A stretch of DNA of 64,000 nt from Heterocephalus glaber (taxonomy: Eukaryota > Chordata > Mammalia > Rodentia > Bathyergidae). Under the pieces are notes generated by a model that was not told where the DNA came from, searched no databases, and saw nothing but the letters and a program-made list of their open reading frames with translations. Within the stretch, counting starts at the first letter, position 1; every line of letters starts with the position of its first letter. Shown here in pieces: positions 10,363 to 23,326 of this stretch. The stretch spans positions 1,464,113 to 1,528,112 of the forward strand of contig NW_004624743.1 in NCBI RefSeq assembly GCF_000247695.1, written 5' to 3'. A program made the position numbers and the translations under genes.

Positions 10363-10828
10363 GTTGCTCTTTTTAAAGGGGTTTGTGCCATTACTGAGTG
10401 ACATTACGTATTTTGTCATTAATCTGTAGTTTCTGTAGGTAGAGCTCATTTGTATCGTCTTGGAAGTCCTTTCCAGTGTTACGGTGGTGGGCTGTCGTGC
10501 AGTAGGTCAGCTTCCTGGACAGGCAGTGCTGTGCGTTTATGAAGCAGTGTGCAGGCCACACGGGGAGGGGAAGGGGGTGTGGCCTTGACTGAGTCCCCAG
10601 AGTCTGCAGCCAGCGGGGTGCCCCAGGCAGTGCCTCAGGGCCCTCTCCAAGGGCAGAGCCTGTGGGACCTGGAGGAACGGAAGAGTGGAAGGCAGGGACG
10701 GAGGGGTGTGGCTGAGGCTGTGCAGTATGGAGCGTGGGTACCGACCAGGCAGGGTCGCCTACGGGTTGCACATCCGACGAGTCAGGCTGATACACAGGTT
10801 CCTTAGGGTTCACAGCTTTTCTTTCTTT

Positions 10829-10915
10829 CTTTTTTTTTTTTGGTATCGGGGATCGAACTCAGGACCTTGCACTTGCGAGCCAGGCGCCGGAACCACTGAG
10901 CTAAATCCCTGGCTC
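10829..10915 (-). repeat. ID-type SINE
   Basis: T-rich tail, GGTATCGGGGATCGAACTCA, then AACCACTGAGCTAAATCCCT: antisense ID SINE. Confidence 0.92.
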
Positions 10916-11327
10916 CTACTTGCTTTTTTTTTTTAAGACAAAAGCTGTTAATGTATGTGTTGCTGTTTTCTAAACTGAAACCTTGGTGTGCAGGTTTAGT
11001 TGCAGTGCTGGGCCTTTGCGTTAAGTAATTGGAGTTTGAGTTGCAGTTTGGGCACTCATCTCAAAAAGGTTCATCATCACTGCTTTAGAGGGTTCATTTG
11101 TGTTTTAATTTAACTTTTGTTAAAGTAGCTTTTGTAATTTGTTTACATACACCCAATGTATGTTCATTTGGAAGAAGTTAGGAGTTATTAAAAAAAGAGA
11201 GGTAAAATAAGCCAAATCCTACAACCCAGAGATAACTACATGTATGTGTGTTCTTTGCATTGCTTTTTTCATTTATAAACATGGATTCATGCTGCAAAAT
11301 CACAGATTCACTGTGGAATCCCCTCCC

Positions 11328-11505
11328 CTTTTTGGTGGCGTTTCAGGGATTGAACTCAGGGCCTCCTCACTGTGCTGCATACCCGGCCCTTTTTGCTGTT
11401 TTATTTTGAGACAGGCTCTTGCTAAGCCAATAGGCTCCCCAGGTTGGCCTCCAACTTACAGTTATCCTGCCTCAGCCTCCCAGGTGGCACCATCACACCT
11501 GCCTG
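11328..11505 (-). repeat. B1-dID composite SINE
   Basis: An antisense ID half (GGGATTGAACTCAGGGCCTC) is followed by an antisense B1 half (TTTTGAGACAGGCTCTTGCT, TGCCTCAGCCTCCC, CACACCTGCC). Confidence 0.8.
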
Positions 11506-12179
11506 AAAAATTCTCCACATACTGTCTTTCTCTTTATGGAAAATTTCAAACCCAGTACAGAATTGTTGGGAATGGCGGTGAACTCTGTGCATCCATCAGT
11601 AGCTCCAGCGCTTCTTGGTTTGGAGCGGATTCATTTCATCCACGCCGACTCCTCCCTCGATGTTTATTTCAGAGCCAGTTCAGGGAGTATCATTTTGTGT
11701 GCTGGCATTCAGCAGTGCTCTGAAAGACCCAAGGACTGCAGGACATAGACTGTAGACCGCAGCTTAGCCTTCCTTCTCCTTTGTTATGTCGGAGTCATTA
11801 TTTCAGTGTTACAGATACTGATGGAAGAAAGATTTGTGTGCATATTTACTTCCTTAAGGTAAGTGTTGGGAAGTGGTTTGTGAGCCAGAGGGTGTAGGCA
11901 TTTATAAAGCTCTTGGTTGTTAGAAGTGATGGTGCTGTTTGTCCTCCCGGCAGGGTGACACAGGAGTCTGAGCCCTGGCGGCTCTGGTGAGATCACTTGA
12001 ATGTCTGTGCCTGTCAGATCAAAAATTCTGCATCACGTCGCGTTTCGATCTTCTCTTTCATGCTTAAACTTGACTACTTAAAAGACAAGCAGTAAATTTC
12101 TAAGGGTGCTGCTTTTGAAGAGTTAGAATTTTAAAAATCTCAAAAAAATTTTTTAGAGTCTTCTAAAACTGTATTTCTA

Positions 12180-12281
12180 GGGCCAGGGATGTAGCTTAGT
12201 GGTTCCGCCGCCTGCCTTGCAAGCGCAAGGTCCTGAGTTTGATCCCCGTTACCAAAAAACAGAAAACAAACAAACAAAAAC
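12180..12281 (+). repeat. ID-type SINE
   Basis: GGGCCAGGGATGTAGCTTAG to GAGTTTGATCCCCGTTACC, followed by an A-rich tail with ACAA units. Confidence 0.92.
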
Positions 12282-13035
12282 TGTATTTCCAGTATTGTCT
12301 GCTGGACTTGGTTCATTTTTCTTCATAACTGAGTATGTATTTGATTGACTTTGGTTAGCAGATTCATTTTGGTCAGTTGCATCAATATGCTCATTTTTCT
12401 GTTTCTCTGCATACTTTTATAAAACAGTAGAGAGAAAATTCAGTAAAATATCAAAGATAGGTGTTGCCAGAACTGCACTTCGGTTGGTGACATTGCTAAA
12501 TGTCCCTGATTAATTGGGCGGGGGTCCAGGCCTGCTGTGGAACGCCAGAGACATGTGTGTGTTGGATATGAGTTCACGAATTTCTCACTGCTCTACCTTG
12601 TTTTAAATGGTCTTTCTGCGGTTAGCAACACGGGCCTGTACTCATTCCTGTGTTTACTAAGCACATCTAAGTCTTCGATCTTTGTGAGTCTTTGTGTTAA
12701 CGTCCTCGTTCGTTGTGGACTGAGGGCAGTCAGAAGTGAGCCTTGCGTTTCTGTGTTGTGTCTGCAGCTGGTTTTGTGGATGGGCAGTGCGGAGGTGAAG
12801 ACTGGATCACAGGTCACACGTGGGGCTCTGTGGCCCGGGCTTGGGCAGGAAGCCAGCTTGGCCTCCTGGTGCCATTGAGCAAGTTTTTCTCTTTATAATA
12901 AGGCTGTTGAGCCTGCTTCCCACACAGGGTTGCACTGCCTGGAAGGGTTAAACACTTCCTGTTAACACAGCTAAAGCGCGGAGGATGCCCCGTGGGTAGA
13001 AGTTGTTCTTGCAGCCATTGCCTCTTTCATTTACT

Positions 13036-14224
13036 TTTTTAACTATATTTTTATCAGTACATATGGATCCATGTAGACCACATTCATCTAGGGGGTTCGT
13101 AGCTGTACATGATGCACTACCTCCCCTCCCTCAACCCTTCTTCCTCTCCCCACTCACACGGCTCTGTTTCGCTTTTTCTCTTCCATTCCCTGTTTTTTTA
13201 CCTTTCCCTTCCTTTGCTCCCTCCTCCTCCTCCCTTGTTCTCCTTCCGTTTGAACATGTTCTTCCTACTTCCCAGTGTCTGTCCTCCATTTTGCTGCTTA
13301 TTTACTGGTTAAGTTTCTCACACCAGAGAAACAGTGCAATATTTAAACTTGTGTGTCTGCTTTATTCCACTGAAGATTATGGTCTTAAGGTGCATCCATT
13401 TACCTAAAAATGACTCAAGAATATCCTTCTTTATGACAGAGTTGTACTCCATTGTATGGAAATACCACATTTTCATTATCCTTCTGTTGAGGGGTATATG
13501 GACTGTTTCCAAGATATGGCTATTATAAACTGTGCTGCTATAAACATGAGTGTGCATATATCACTGTGGTATGATGCTTTTAACTCTTTTGGGAAGATAC
13601 CTGAAAGAGGAACAGCTGGATCAAATGGGACCTCTACTTTTAGTGTTTGGAGGCATCTCCACACTGATTTCCATATTGGTTTTACCAATTTACACTCCCA
13701 CCAGCAATGGAGAAGCATTCCTTTTTCTCAACGGCCTCGCCAGCATTTGTTATTGGTTGATTTCTTGACGATGGCCATTCTTTCTGGAGTGAGGTGGAAT
13801 CTCAGTGTTATTTAATGTATATTTCTCGAATGACTGGTGATATTGAGCATTCTTTCATATATTTATTTGCTGTTTGTATTTCTTCACCTGAGAAATGTCT
13901 ATTCATTTCAGATGCCCATTTTTGGATTTGGTCTTTAAATTTATGAGGCCTGATTTATTTTAGTTCTTCCGAAGTTTAGATGTTAGTCTTTTGATGAGTA
14001 CTTGGTTAAAATTTGTTCCCATTCTGTAGGTTGACTCTTCACTCTGTTGGTAGTCTCTTCTGCTGTGCAAAATCTTTTTAATTTGATGTGATCACAGTTG
14101 TTGATTCCTTGTATTATTTCCTGTGCAGTAGGGGATTTATTTATAAAGTCTTTGCCTACACCTATGTCTTCCAGAGTTTTACCCATTCTGTCCTCCAGCA
14201 TGTTGTTTCTGTTTTAATATTTAG
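13036..14224 (-). mobile_element. L1 retrotransposon, 3' part (3' UTR and ORF2 end)
   Basis: + strand has the pyrimidine-rich complement of the L1 3' UTR, then TGACAGAGTTGTACTCCATT, TTGGTTTTACCAATTTACAC and GGGAAGATACCTGAA, the familiar antisense end of L1 ORF2 (reading MEYNSVIKK in the minus direction). It is 5'-truncated, carries stops and is interrupted at 14225 by a solo LTR. Other L1 copies in the window align to it. Confidence 0.9.
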
Positions 14225-14746
14225 TGTTGGGGCTAAGTCCCCGACAGCAATAATTACCCGAGTCACGAAACGATATAAAGTCCGCAGAGAACTTTGTTTC
14301 CGGCCGGGACCAAATCCCCTGCAAGGAGACTGGCCCTGGACTGAACTTTTGGTCAGTTTTTATAAAGAAAACCCTTTCCTCCTCCCCCCTCCCTAGCCCT
14401 GCAGTAAGGGTATCTACAGAAGCGAGAAAGAATGCGTGGTTAGCACCTCTGGGTTACCAGATACATAATGTAAAACTAGCCCTTCTAAAATGTAAACACA
14501 CATCTGTTATTTACACCGGGTGGGTTCCATAAGCGCTCTTGTAGTTGTTTGTCTAAACCTTTAAGCATCAATCAAAAGTAGGAGTATAGGCACGAGATAA
14601 GAACATCTGGTGTGCTGAGACATCACACAGGAGTACAAACGTGAGATAAGATCCCCCTTTTCAGAGTTCACACAGAGGACAGCTTCCCATCAGGACTGGG
14701 GGCATTCAGACAAAATGGAGTCTCTTCAGCTAACTTAGGTCTGTCA
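14225..14746 (-). mobile_element. Solo LTR of an endogenous retrovirus, nested in L1
   Basis: A 522-bp block starting TGTTGGGGCT and ending TCTGTCA interrupts the L1, flanked by a direct 5-bp duplication TTTAG (14220-14224 and 14747-14751). In minus orientation it runs TG...CA, with a TATA-like TATAAAAACTG before a short R-U5-like end. No internal viral genes are present. Solo LTRs arise by recombination between the two LTRs of a provirus. Family not identified. Confidence 0.8.
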
Positions 14747-14751
14747 TTTAG

Positions 14752-15010
14752 ATCTTTCATTCATTTCGATTTAGCTTAGTGCATGGTGAGAGTTCCGGCT
14801 CAGTCTCGGCCTGTGGACAGCCAGTTTTCGCTGCCTCTTATCTCTTGCCTCTCCTTTTTCTCCCTGGCACTGCTGCCCTGGTACATATGTTGGACCTTCT
14901 TACTCTGCTCTGCTCTCCCTGCATGGCCCTGTATGGTGTGGTTCCCCACTGTAGCTGTGTTGCTTGTGTTATTTGCAGCCCCTTGGGATTTCTCTTTGAA
15001 AATTAAAAAT
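14752..15010 (-). mobile_element. L1 continuation after the LTR insertion
   Basis: L1 sequence resumes with ATCTTTCATTCATTTCGATT, TAGCTTAGTGCATGGTGAGA, then a GGACAGCCAGTTTTC-like segment, matching the intact L1 order seen at 38185-38290. The far end is diverged and only approximate. Confidence 0.7.
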
Positions 15011-15231
15011 TTTTGATTGTCTTAAAAAAATTTGTATTATATTGTAATTCACTATTTCTGTGTGTTTTTAGTAGATGGTCTTAGTTCAGTCCCATGACCT
15101 GGTCACATTTTATTATATTTACACTTTTAAAAATCTCCCCCGCATCCTGCAAGCACCTGGTCTGTGTTTTTATCTGTATTTTATTTTAGTCATTTATTTT
15201 TCTTTCTTAATTGAGTTTTGTTTTTGGTGTT

Positions 15232-15313
15232 TGTTTTTTTTTGTACCGGGGATCGAACTCCAGTCCTTGTGCTTGTGCAGCAGGCAGCGAAACCACTGAG
15301 CTAAATCCCCGGC
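15232..15313 (-). repeat. ID-type SINE (first of a tandem pair)
   Basis: GTACCGGGGATCGAACTCCA ... ACTGAGCTAAATCCCCGGC, antisense. It is followed after 6 bp by another copy in the same orientation. Confidence 0.93.
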
Positions 15314-15319
15314 AATTGA

Positions 15320-15405
15320 TTTTTTTTTTTGGTACCGGGGATTGAACTCGGGTCCTTGCGCTTGCGAAGCAGGCGGCGGAACCACTGAGCTAAATCCCCA
15401 GCCCT
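15320..15405 (-). repeat. ID-type SINE (second of a tandem pair)
   Basis: GGTACCGGGGATTGAACTCG ... GAGCTAAATCCCCAGCCC, antisense, near-consensus and therefore young. Confidence 0.93.
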
Positions 15406-15799
15406 GTTTTTGGTGTTTTTAATGTACTTTTCCTACATTTTTCTTTACTGGTGAGGTGAGGCCTACCTCAGTGCTAGCAGTTTGGTTTCAGCATCCAGCA
15501 GTTCATTTGCCTTGACAGCCTGAGCTGCAGCTGTGTTCCGCACGCGCTGCCCAGTTAGCAAGGCGCCTGTCTGGGGTGCTCTCAGTTAGCTGTGCAGTGC
15601 ACATAGCCGGCCAGAATTCCCATTCATAGAACTGCGAGCAAACAGTAGGACACTGGATTTTCAGACCCTAAAATTTACCCCTTTGGTGCTATCTTCTTGT
15701 CTCTTTTACACAGAAACTAGTATTGTCATTTCTTCTATCTTAGGGCCCTCTTCAGTCCCCCTTTCTTTTCCTGCAGTGAGACTCAAGGTAAAACCAGCA

Positions 15800-16420
15800 G
15801 TTTGAGTCAATTACTGGTTGATATTTCATTACTATTGAAGATTATATATTTTCAAGGGAATTACACTTTTTATGAGTATATATTGACCATACACACTAAA
15901 TACCTTCATCACTGGGTAGCAGATTGTTCCTTTTTACTTCGCCTCCCTCTAGTTCCACATCCCCCCTCCATTTCCACAAAGTCTGTCTCCCTGTTTCCTC
16001 TCATCTCTGGTTTATTTCACTCTTTATACTTTGGGTTTCTCATACGAGAAACTGTCTCTTTGACTTTCTGTGTGTAATTTATTTCACTTAACTTTATGGT
16101 CTGAAGTTTACCCTTCTTTATGACAGAGTAGCACTCCATTGTATGTATAAACACCACATTTTCTTTAACCAGTCATCTGTTGATGGCTATATCAGCTGCT
16201 TCCAAGATTTAGCTGTTATAAGTTGTGCTGATATAAACGTGGTGTTCATGGATCACTGTAGTGTGATGTCTTTAATTTTTTCAGGAAGATATATGTTAAC
16301 CTATGTGAGAAAAGGCAGAAGGAAGCCTTGGAATTCTGGAATATCCTCCCAGATGAGGGTCTTTTTTTTTTCTTGTATTCTTAACTGTAGCCACAAGAGG
16401 TCTCCAAAGGATTTTATATT
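15800..16420 (-). mobile_element. L1 retrotransposon 3' fragment
   Basis: + strand carries ATGACAGAGTAGCACTCCAT, CAGTCATCTGTTGATGGCTA and TTCCAAGATTTAGCTGTTAT, the antisense end of ORF2, preceded by the antisense 3' UTR. Short, 5'-truncated and non-coding. Confidence 0.85.
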
Positions 16421-16698
16421 ATGTGAATTGCAATGAAAAACCTATGCAAACCTTCCGGTTGTAATTTAGACCGACTGCCAGTCAAAGATGGTAGTAAGCT
16501 AAGGTTTTTATTTCTGAATAGTGACAAACCATGTATTTTTGAGAGGAGACTCAGGGAAGGGCGTGGACTCCTGCAGCTAGGTTCCAGGCTTGCTAGACAA
16601 GAAGAGGGAAGTCTGCTGCACCAATGCGCCGGTTGAAGTTAAAAACCCAGCTTCCCCAAGGGAGAAGAGTATGCAGTGAAAAGAATAAGATGGAGGAA

Positions 16699-16862
16699 GC
16701 TGGGAGTGGTGCTGCACTCCTGTAAACCCAGCTACTTAGGAGGCTGAGGCAGGAGGAGTGCACATTTGCAAGTGGCCCAGGTAATTTAGTGATTAGGGAT
16801 GTCGCTTAGTGGTATGCACAAGGCTCTGGGTTCAGTTCTTAGCACCCCAAAAAAGAAAAAAA
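16699..16862 (+). repeat. B1-dID composite SINE
   Basis: GCTGGGAGTGGTGCTGCACT and GGAGGCTGAGGCAGGAGGA precede an ID-like half with GGGATGTCGCTTAGTGG and GGGTTCAGTTCTTAGCACC and an A-rich tail. Confidence 0.78.
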
Positions 16863-18034
16863 CCCTGAAAAAGTGAAGTTTGGAGAATGCTAGAGAATGC
16901 CGTTAGTTGGGAACAGGAGGACGACGAATATAAACGGAAAACTAGAAAAGGGAGAGCGTAAAGAGCGAGGTAGGTAGAGAGCCGGGACCGGACGGGGATG
17001 TGTGGTCCCCATGTATCTGTTACATGTGATAAAATCAAGGGTGTGAGTACATTTTTTGCAATATCGACTATTTTACTGACACTGCATGACATTCAAAACC
17101 CAGCCCTAACCCTTTGATGCCATTGATAAAGCGTGTGGGGTGTGTGTGTGGCTGTCATCCTGACTGTTACAGCGACAGTGACAGTCTGCCCTTTAAAGGA
17201 CAGGCATCGAGGAGTCAGCATCAGCTCAGGGACGGGGGTACAAGCTGCAGCTCTTAGGGAAACCTGACTTCCCAGCGGTGGGGCAGAACAAGCCCCTGCC
17301 ACGTTCCCGCTGAGCGCGAGGAGGAGGCTGCATTACTGTGCCTTTCTGTCCACAGAGGGGCTCACATTAGCTGAGGTCTGAAGGACCCACTTCCTAACAT
17401 GGTTCTTCGTGCAGAGCACTGATACCACAGGCCTGTCATTGGTGGCAACAGATACATTTCACAATCACCATTGCAGCATCTATCTTTGTGTTCTTCTCTT
17501 ACTGATTTATGTAGGAAAGGCCGCTCCCACTACTGATTTTCAAGGTTTTGGTGGAGAATGTTGAGCAGAGTTTTGTTGTAAAATGAAATCATACCGGGTA
17601 TGTGTGAGCATCAGAGCAATTGTCAGGCACAGTAGGACTCTGATGGCTAAAGTCCAACTTTCTAATGTTGTTAATTGAGTTTAGAGTTAAGTTTAAAACA
17701 TAGCAAGTCTTTTTGAAATATGAGCGGAGGAAACTCTTTTCTTTTTTTTTACTCACGAACTTGATTAACACTAGGACCTGTTATTAGTGGCCAGTTCTTG
17801 ATGGCCCCCGTTAGTGACGCAGTCTTCCAGGCTGCTCTGTCAAAGGTTAATCAGCCTAATTTCTTGTGCTTGTATGAGGTTGTTTCAACACAGGTGTAGG
17901 TACGAGGAGCCCACTGAATGAGGAATGCTGGGTGGCACACAGCTATGAAGGTCAAAGTTCTGAAATTTTTGTTTGACATTGACTTGGTCTTTTATTTTGT
18001 TTAGTTGTTTGCTTTCTGTTGTTTTTCTCTTTTT

Positions 18035-18400
18035 AATTTAAAAAAATTTATTCGTCCAATTTGCAGTAGCTAATGATCGCATTCATTGTGAGCAGCTGGT
18101 GTATGCACAACCCCTCTCCTTTCCTCCCCACTGCTCCATCTCTGCGTCCCCTTCCTGTTTGCAAAAGATGTGTCTTCCTGTTATCTTCAGTTTTGCTCCT
18201 GAGTTATTTGTTCCTCGAGTTTCTCAGATAAGAGATCATGTGATATTTAAGCTGTACCTCTGATTCATTTCATGGAGTGCCATGGTCTCAGGGTGCATCC
18301 ATTCCTCCAAGCGACTGAAATGTGTCTTTCTTTATGGCAGAGGGGTGCTCCCTTGTGTACAGACCCTGTGTTCTCGTCACCCTTCATCTGCTACCAGCCC
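18035..18400 (-). mobile_element. L1 retrotransposon 3' fragment, diverged
   Basis: Antisense L1 3' UTR and ORF2 end: CTCAGGGTGCATCCATTCCT, CTTTATGGCAGAGGGGTGCTC. More diverged than the other L1 copies. Confidence 0.7.
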
Positions 18401-20529
18401 TGAGTTTGTGGGGTATGAGGCCGGGTGAGGGAGGGTTTGCAGCCGAGTGGAGGCCCGCTGAGGTGACAGTTGTGTGTGCGGGTGGCAGTGGCTGGCGCCT
18501 GCTGTGTCTGTGCTCGGAGGAGCTGGGCGGTGGTGGGTGTTTATTTTGATGTTTCCTGAGTTTGGGTTACCGTCTCCTTTGACAGGTGTTTATTATTTTG
18601 TTTTAGAAATTTTTTCTTTTACACTTGTTAAACTGTAATTTAAAAATTACAGTAAGTATGCTTGTTGTACAAGTAAAAAAATATTCAGAAGGAAAAGTGT
18701 TTTTTGCTAACTTCCCCACCTATTTTGATTTACAGTACTTTTATTACAATGTGACTTGACTCTTTATAAACCTAAGATGTAGTGTGTCAGTGTATACCCC
18801 TCCCCGCTTTTTTTTAAACAAAACTAAAACCAAAAGAAGATTTGAGAATAAAGTCAAACAAGTGTCCAGAGTTAGTGGAATATAAACGAAGCATTGCTTG
18901 GCAGGAAGGATGATGCACGTCTGCTACAGCCTGTGCTCCTCTGACCTGGGGTCGCGGCTCACTGGGGACTTGGAGTTTCCTACACCGGCAGCAACACTGA
19001 GAGGAGCTTTGGGGATCTCCCTCCCCCAGTGCTGTGTGCATTCTGCGAAGACTCAGCTCTTCCTCTTCCTCCCCTTGGCCACAGTGTGGCCTGAGAGGCT
19101 GACTTCGCCCGTTACGGACACGGCGCTTTCCTCTCACACTGCGGCTGCGTCCCTGCAGCACGGGGAGTTCAGATGCTGCCTGGCACTCACCACCCCTAAG
19201 CGACGGGGGCTGCTGGATAAGAAACGTGCACGTGGCCGTGTGCGGTAGGAACCCAGGCGATCCAGGTGGTGCTTTTCAAGCTGGACATCATGCAGTCACC
19301 TCGGTGGTTTGCTAGGAACACGGGAAACACCAGGAGTGATCGCTGGAACTGCAGTGCACACACACATAGCAGGGTGTTTTACGGCAGCTTTCCATTCTCT
19401 CTGTGTGTGTTCCGTCTGTGTGTACTATCTGTGTGTGTCTGTGTATCTGTGTCTATGCTTGCTCATCCTCTTTGCAGTCTTTCATGTTTATAATGGTCTA
19501 AGAAGAGAGTTAAACTCCTAATGTAATATATTACTTAGATACAATTAGTAACTGTGCTGTTAGTTATCTCACATGGATGTTCTTATTACCTAATACTGAT
19601 CAGCTACTGCCCTGAAGAGTATTTTTAAGTAGCATGACTGAATGGTAGGAAATATGTAAAGACTGCTTTAAAAATTTAAAGCTGATGTGATTCACAGACT
19701 GTATGTTGCCTGCATGGAAGATCCAGGACAAGTGACAGATGATTAGAAATGGTAAGAATTCAGCAGGGCCATTAAATACAAGATTGACCTGTTCAGATGA
19801 GGAGGGCTTCAGCACATCAGTGTTGACTTCCCCTTTCCCCGAGGTCCCAGGCTGCTTCCTTTCTTCTGTTTTGTTCTTACCTTTCTGTGCAGAGAATCCC
19901 TTTCAGCCTTCCTTTCAGAGTGGGCAGCTTATGGCAGATTCTCTTCTTTTTCCTTCACCCAGAAACACTGTTTTCTCCTTCATTTTTGAGAAGTTTTCTT
20001 CTCCGGGTTTGGGATTCTGTGTTCAGAGTTCATTTCTTTCAGGTCTCGAGAAAGACCATGTCACTTTCTTCTGCCTTGCTGGTTTCTGAAGAGAAACCCC
20101 GTGTTCTGCAGTTGCTTCATCTCTCCATTTGTTTCAGTTGTGTGTGTAGCTGCTACTGAAGCATTCTGACTGTGGCTGCCCTGAAAGCGCCGTGATTGCT
20201 GTCATGTCGATGTCTGTTGGTTCCGGAACTTTTTATGTTCAGTTTGCGCTGTCCCTATTTCTGGGCATGGTGAGTGGTTTTCGGCTGAGACCTGCACTCT
20301 TTTGTATGGTGTTGTGAGAGTCAGTGTTCTGTGAGCCCTCTGTTTTGGCTGCCCTCTCTGGCCCCGTCAGCAGGGTAGAGGTGAGTTGCCTCTGTACTGC
20401 CAGGCAGAGGTGGCAGTGCAGGTTCCCTCCATCGCCTCTGTGGTCCCCTGAGTGGGATGGCACCTCCCATCCCTGCTGGGAACCTGTGGGAGTTCCAGCT
20501 TCTGTGTGGTCTCCCTGGGCCTTCTTTGG

Positions 20530-20860
20530 TGCTGTGTGGCTTGGTTTCTATGCAGATTACCCCCACCCAAGCCTCAGGCCATCACAGGGGAACCTTGCTG
20601 GTAGGAGGTGGGGCCTGGCTGGAAGGGCTCCATCTGTAGGTGTAACTGGGAAGGTTCATCTCCCTCCTTTGCTCCTCCCCTGACTCTCTCTGCTTCCCGG
20701 CTGCCGGGCTGTGAGGAGCTCTCCTCCCCTGGCCCCTCTGCCGTGCTGCCCTGCCTCAGAGCAGCCGACTGTAGGCTGAATCGTGAGCCAGAGTAAACTG
20801 TCCTCCTTACGTTGTGGGGTCGGTTCTGTGTCTCATCCACCAGGACAGTGACTGAGACAC
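20530..20860 (+). mobile_element. MaLR-type (ERVL-MaLR) LTR
   Basis: GTAGGAGGTGGGGCCTGGCT and, near the end, GTGAGCCAGAGTAAACTGTC followed by CTCCTTACGTTGTGGGG correspond to the conserved middle and 3' part of mammalian MaLR LTRs. A second LTR with the same layout is at 32485-32850. Ends approximate. Confidence 0.6.
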
Positions 20861-23278
20861 CATCGCTGTCCAGTAGGCAGAAGAGCCTTTCTGCTGGCAC
20901 ACAGGCCTGGAGGCCTGGTTTCCTGGATGGTTTCCACTCACACATGGGGACGGGCCCTGGCTCCTGGCCCCCAGCCCCGGCTTCCTCCTTGTCCCCTACT
21001 GACAGAGCCTGCACAAGGGGTTTGGAGCTCCTGTTTCTGCTGTCTGGATGGCTGTGTGGGCATCTCCTTCTGCCCTGGCTGGCATGGCTGAGGGGACCAC
21101 AGGGTTTTCTGGAGCCTGAGCCTGGAGTGGAGAAGCTCTTGTTCAGACGACCTGTCTCTTCTAGGGATTGTCCAGGGGAGCAGATGTTGCCGGGCAGTGT
21201 CTGGTCTGGCCTGTTGGCCTTTCTGTCATCAGCTCTAGCTCTGTGTCTGGATCGTTACGGGAGCTTGGCACAGGGCCTCCCTCGGACGGAGCCCAAGGTC
21301 CCCAGCTGGCCGCTGCTGTCCCCTCCGGAGCTGTGTGATGTGCCTATATAACAAGGAGAGAGTTGTGCTGGCGGGAGGGACTGGATACCTGTGTGTCCTC
21401 TCCCCAGGTGGAGCCATCCCACCGTGTCCCACCCAGTTCTGTGCCAGTGAGTGCTGCAGCCCACGTGAGCTCGGCTCCTTGCTGTTTCTCTGACAGACTT
21501 AAAGTCAGCGCTTGGCCTGTAGCGATAGTGCCAGTGTGCGCATCTTTACTGGAGTGCAGCTGACTTGTTCATAGATGGATCTGAGTAAAAAGCCCTCTCT
21601 TTTCCCATTTTTTATACTTAAACTGCTTTTTACATTTTTAGTATCACTTAAAGTTTAAGCATGTTAGGGTGCTTTAAAAAGCATAATCAAGTGGGGAAAT
21701 CCCTATCTCCCTCTCGATAAATTAACAGTCCAGGCTCAGAGAGGAACAGCGGGGCTTTGCCAGGGGGTCAGGCCATGACACCTCTGTACAGTTCCCCTTT
21801 CTTGCTGCATGCACATGAAGAATGAAGCATAAAGTGAGAAGTCAGAGACTCGGAGGGACTCAAGAGCGCGCGGCACACGGCCCAGAGAAAGCCCCAGTGG
21901 AGTTCGGAGCCCGGGCTGTATGGTCCTGGAGGGCAGCAGGTGCCAGGCTGGGACTCTGGGCAGTGGGCACCACAGGTACAGCCGATGGCACCTGGCTTGC
22001 TTACCTGAGAGAATTTTAAGTGTTTCACAAACATTCTTTGCTTTCGGAGTTAAGTATTTACTGAAGGTGTATTAAAAACATGTAATTAGGGAGCCAAACT
22101 TGTGATTTCCTGAGTGTGTATGGTGTAGCAGGATTCTGAAGTTAGTGGTTGAGTTGACTTTGCCAGAGCTGCCAGGTGGTGGTGAGGGGCTTGAGATTCG
22201 GCGGCCCAGAAGGCAGAGGTGGCGGAGTGGGGAGGGTTGGTGCATGATGTAGACACATGTGTCACACCAGAGGGCTCCTTGTTTAGACTGCGGTGGGCGC
22301 TGGTTGGAGTTAACCCCAAGTTGCATATGACAGCAGTCTAAACTAGAGCTAGAGACAAATTCAAGGCAGAGAAAAGGCATGTAAGCGCTGGAAGACGAGC
22401 TCTTCATGTTTCAAATTGGCTCCTCTTTCTTATGAAGATGCTCTATTCCACCTTCCAGTTAATTTTATTAATTTAGATGGCTAGCAGTAAATTCTAATTG
22501 ATTTTCCCTTTTTTTAACCTGAGGAAAAAAACTCAGTGTTGACTGATGTCCATTATATATTCAATCACTTAGTCCTCCTTAAAAACACTGGGCACCTGCC
22601 GTGTGCCTGGTTTGGCAGCGGATGGTGGAGACACAGAAGTGGGTGGTGCCTGGCTGCCAGATGATGGTGCTGCTTATGGTGAAGGTCTAGCAGAGGGCCC
22701 GCTCACTGGCTCAGTACATCCAGACCTGCCGAGGGAGGAGCCAAGTGAGGTTCCCCAGGGGGACCCCCAGCAGATGGGGCTGTGTTGTGGTTAAATCTCA
22801 CAGGTGTCCCAAAGCCTCCTGTGGGGAGGTGATCGGAGCATGGGGCTCTGCACTCGTTATCTTCCCCTTGTGCGCATACTGTGCATCTAAACTCCATTTC
22901 AGTCATGCCTGTCACTGGATACGTCTGTTTGGGGATGATTCCCAGTCCTGTGGTGGGGGCCGTGCTGCTCATACAGACCGTATTCTCGCCTACAGTTGGT
23001 GACTGGCCAGGAAACCTGTCAGCAGACAGATGCCCCGCCCGCTCCAGCCTCCTGCTGCATGGGCTGTCATGTATGTGGGTGGGGCTGTGCCTCTGATCCT
23101 CTGACGTGTACTGTCCCGTGATTCGGTGCACAGTGGAGGAGATCCTGCTGACAGATCTGAGAAGGACAGTTTGATCACCATTTAACCTTTCAGAAACACC
23201 TGTTGATAGCAGGGAGGTGTGTGACATGTGAGAATGTCAAGTTAGGAATTTGATTAAAGACAAAACAATAGGCTATTC

Positions 23279-23281
<3 letters not shown>

Positions 23282-23323
<42 letters not shown>
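23282..23323 (+). repeat. (TG)21 microsatellite
   Basis: Uninterrupted TG dinucleotides over 42 bp. Confidence 0.98.
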
Positions 23324-23326
<3 letters not shown>

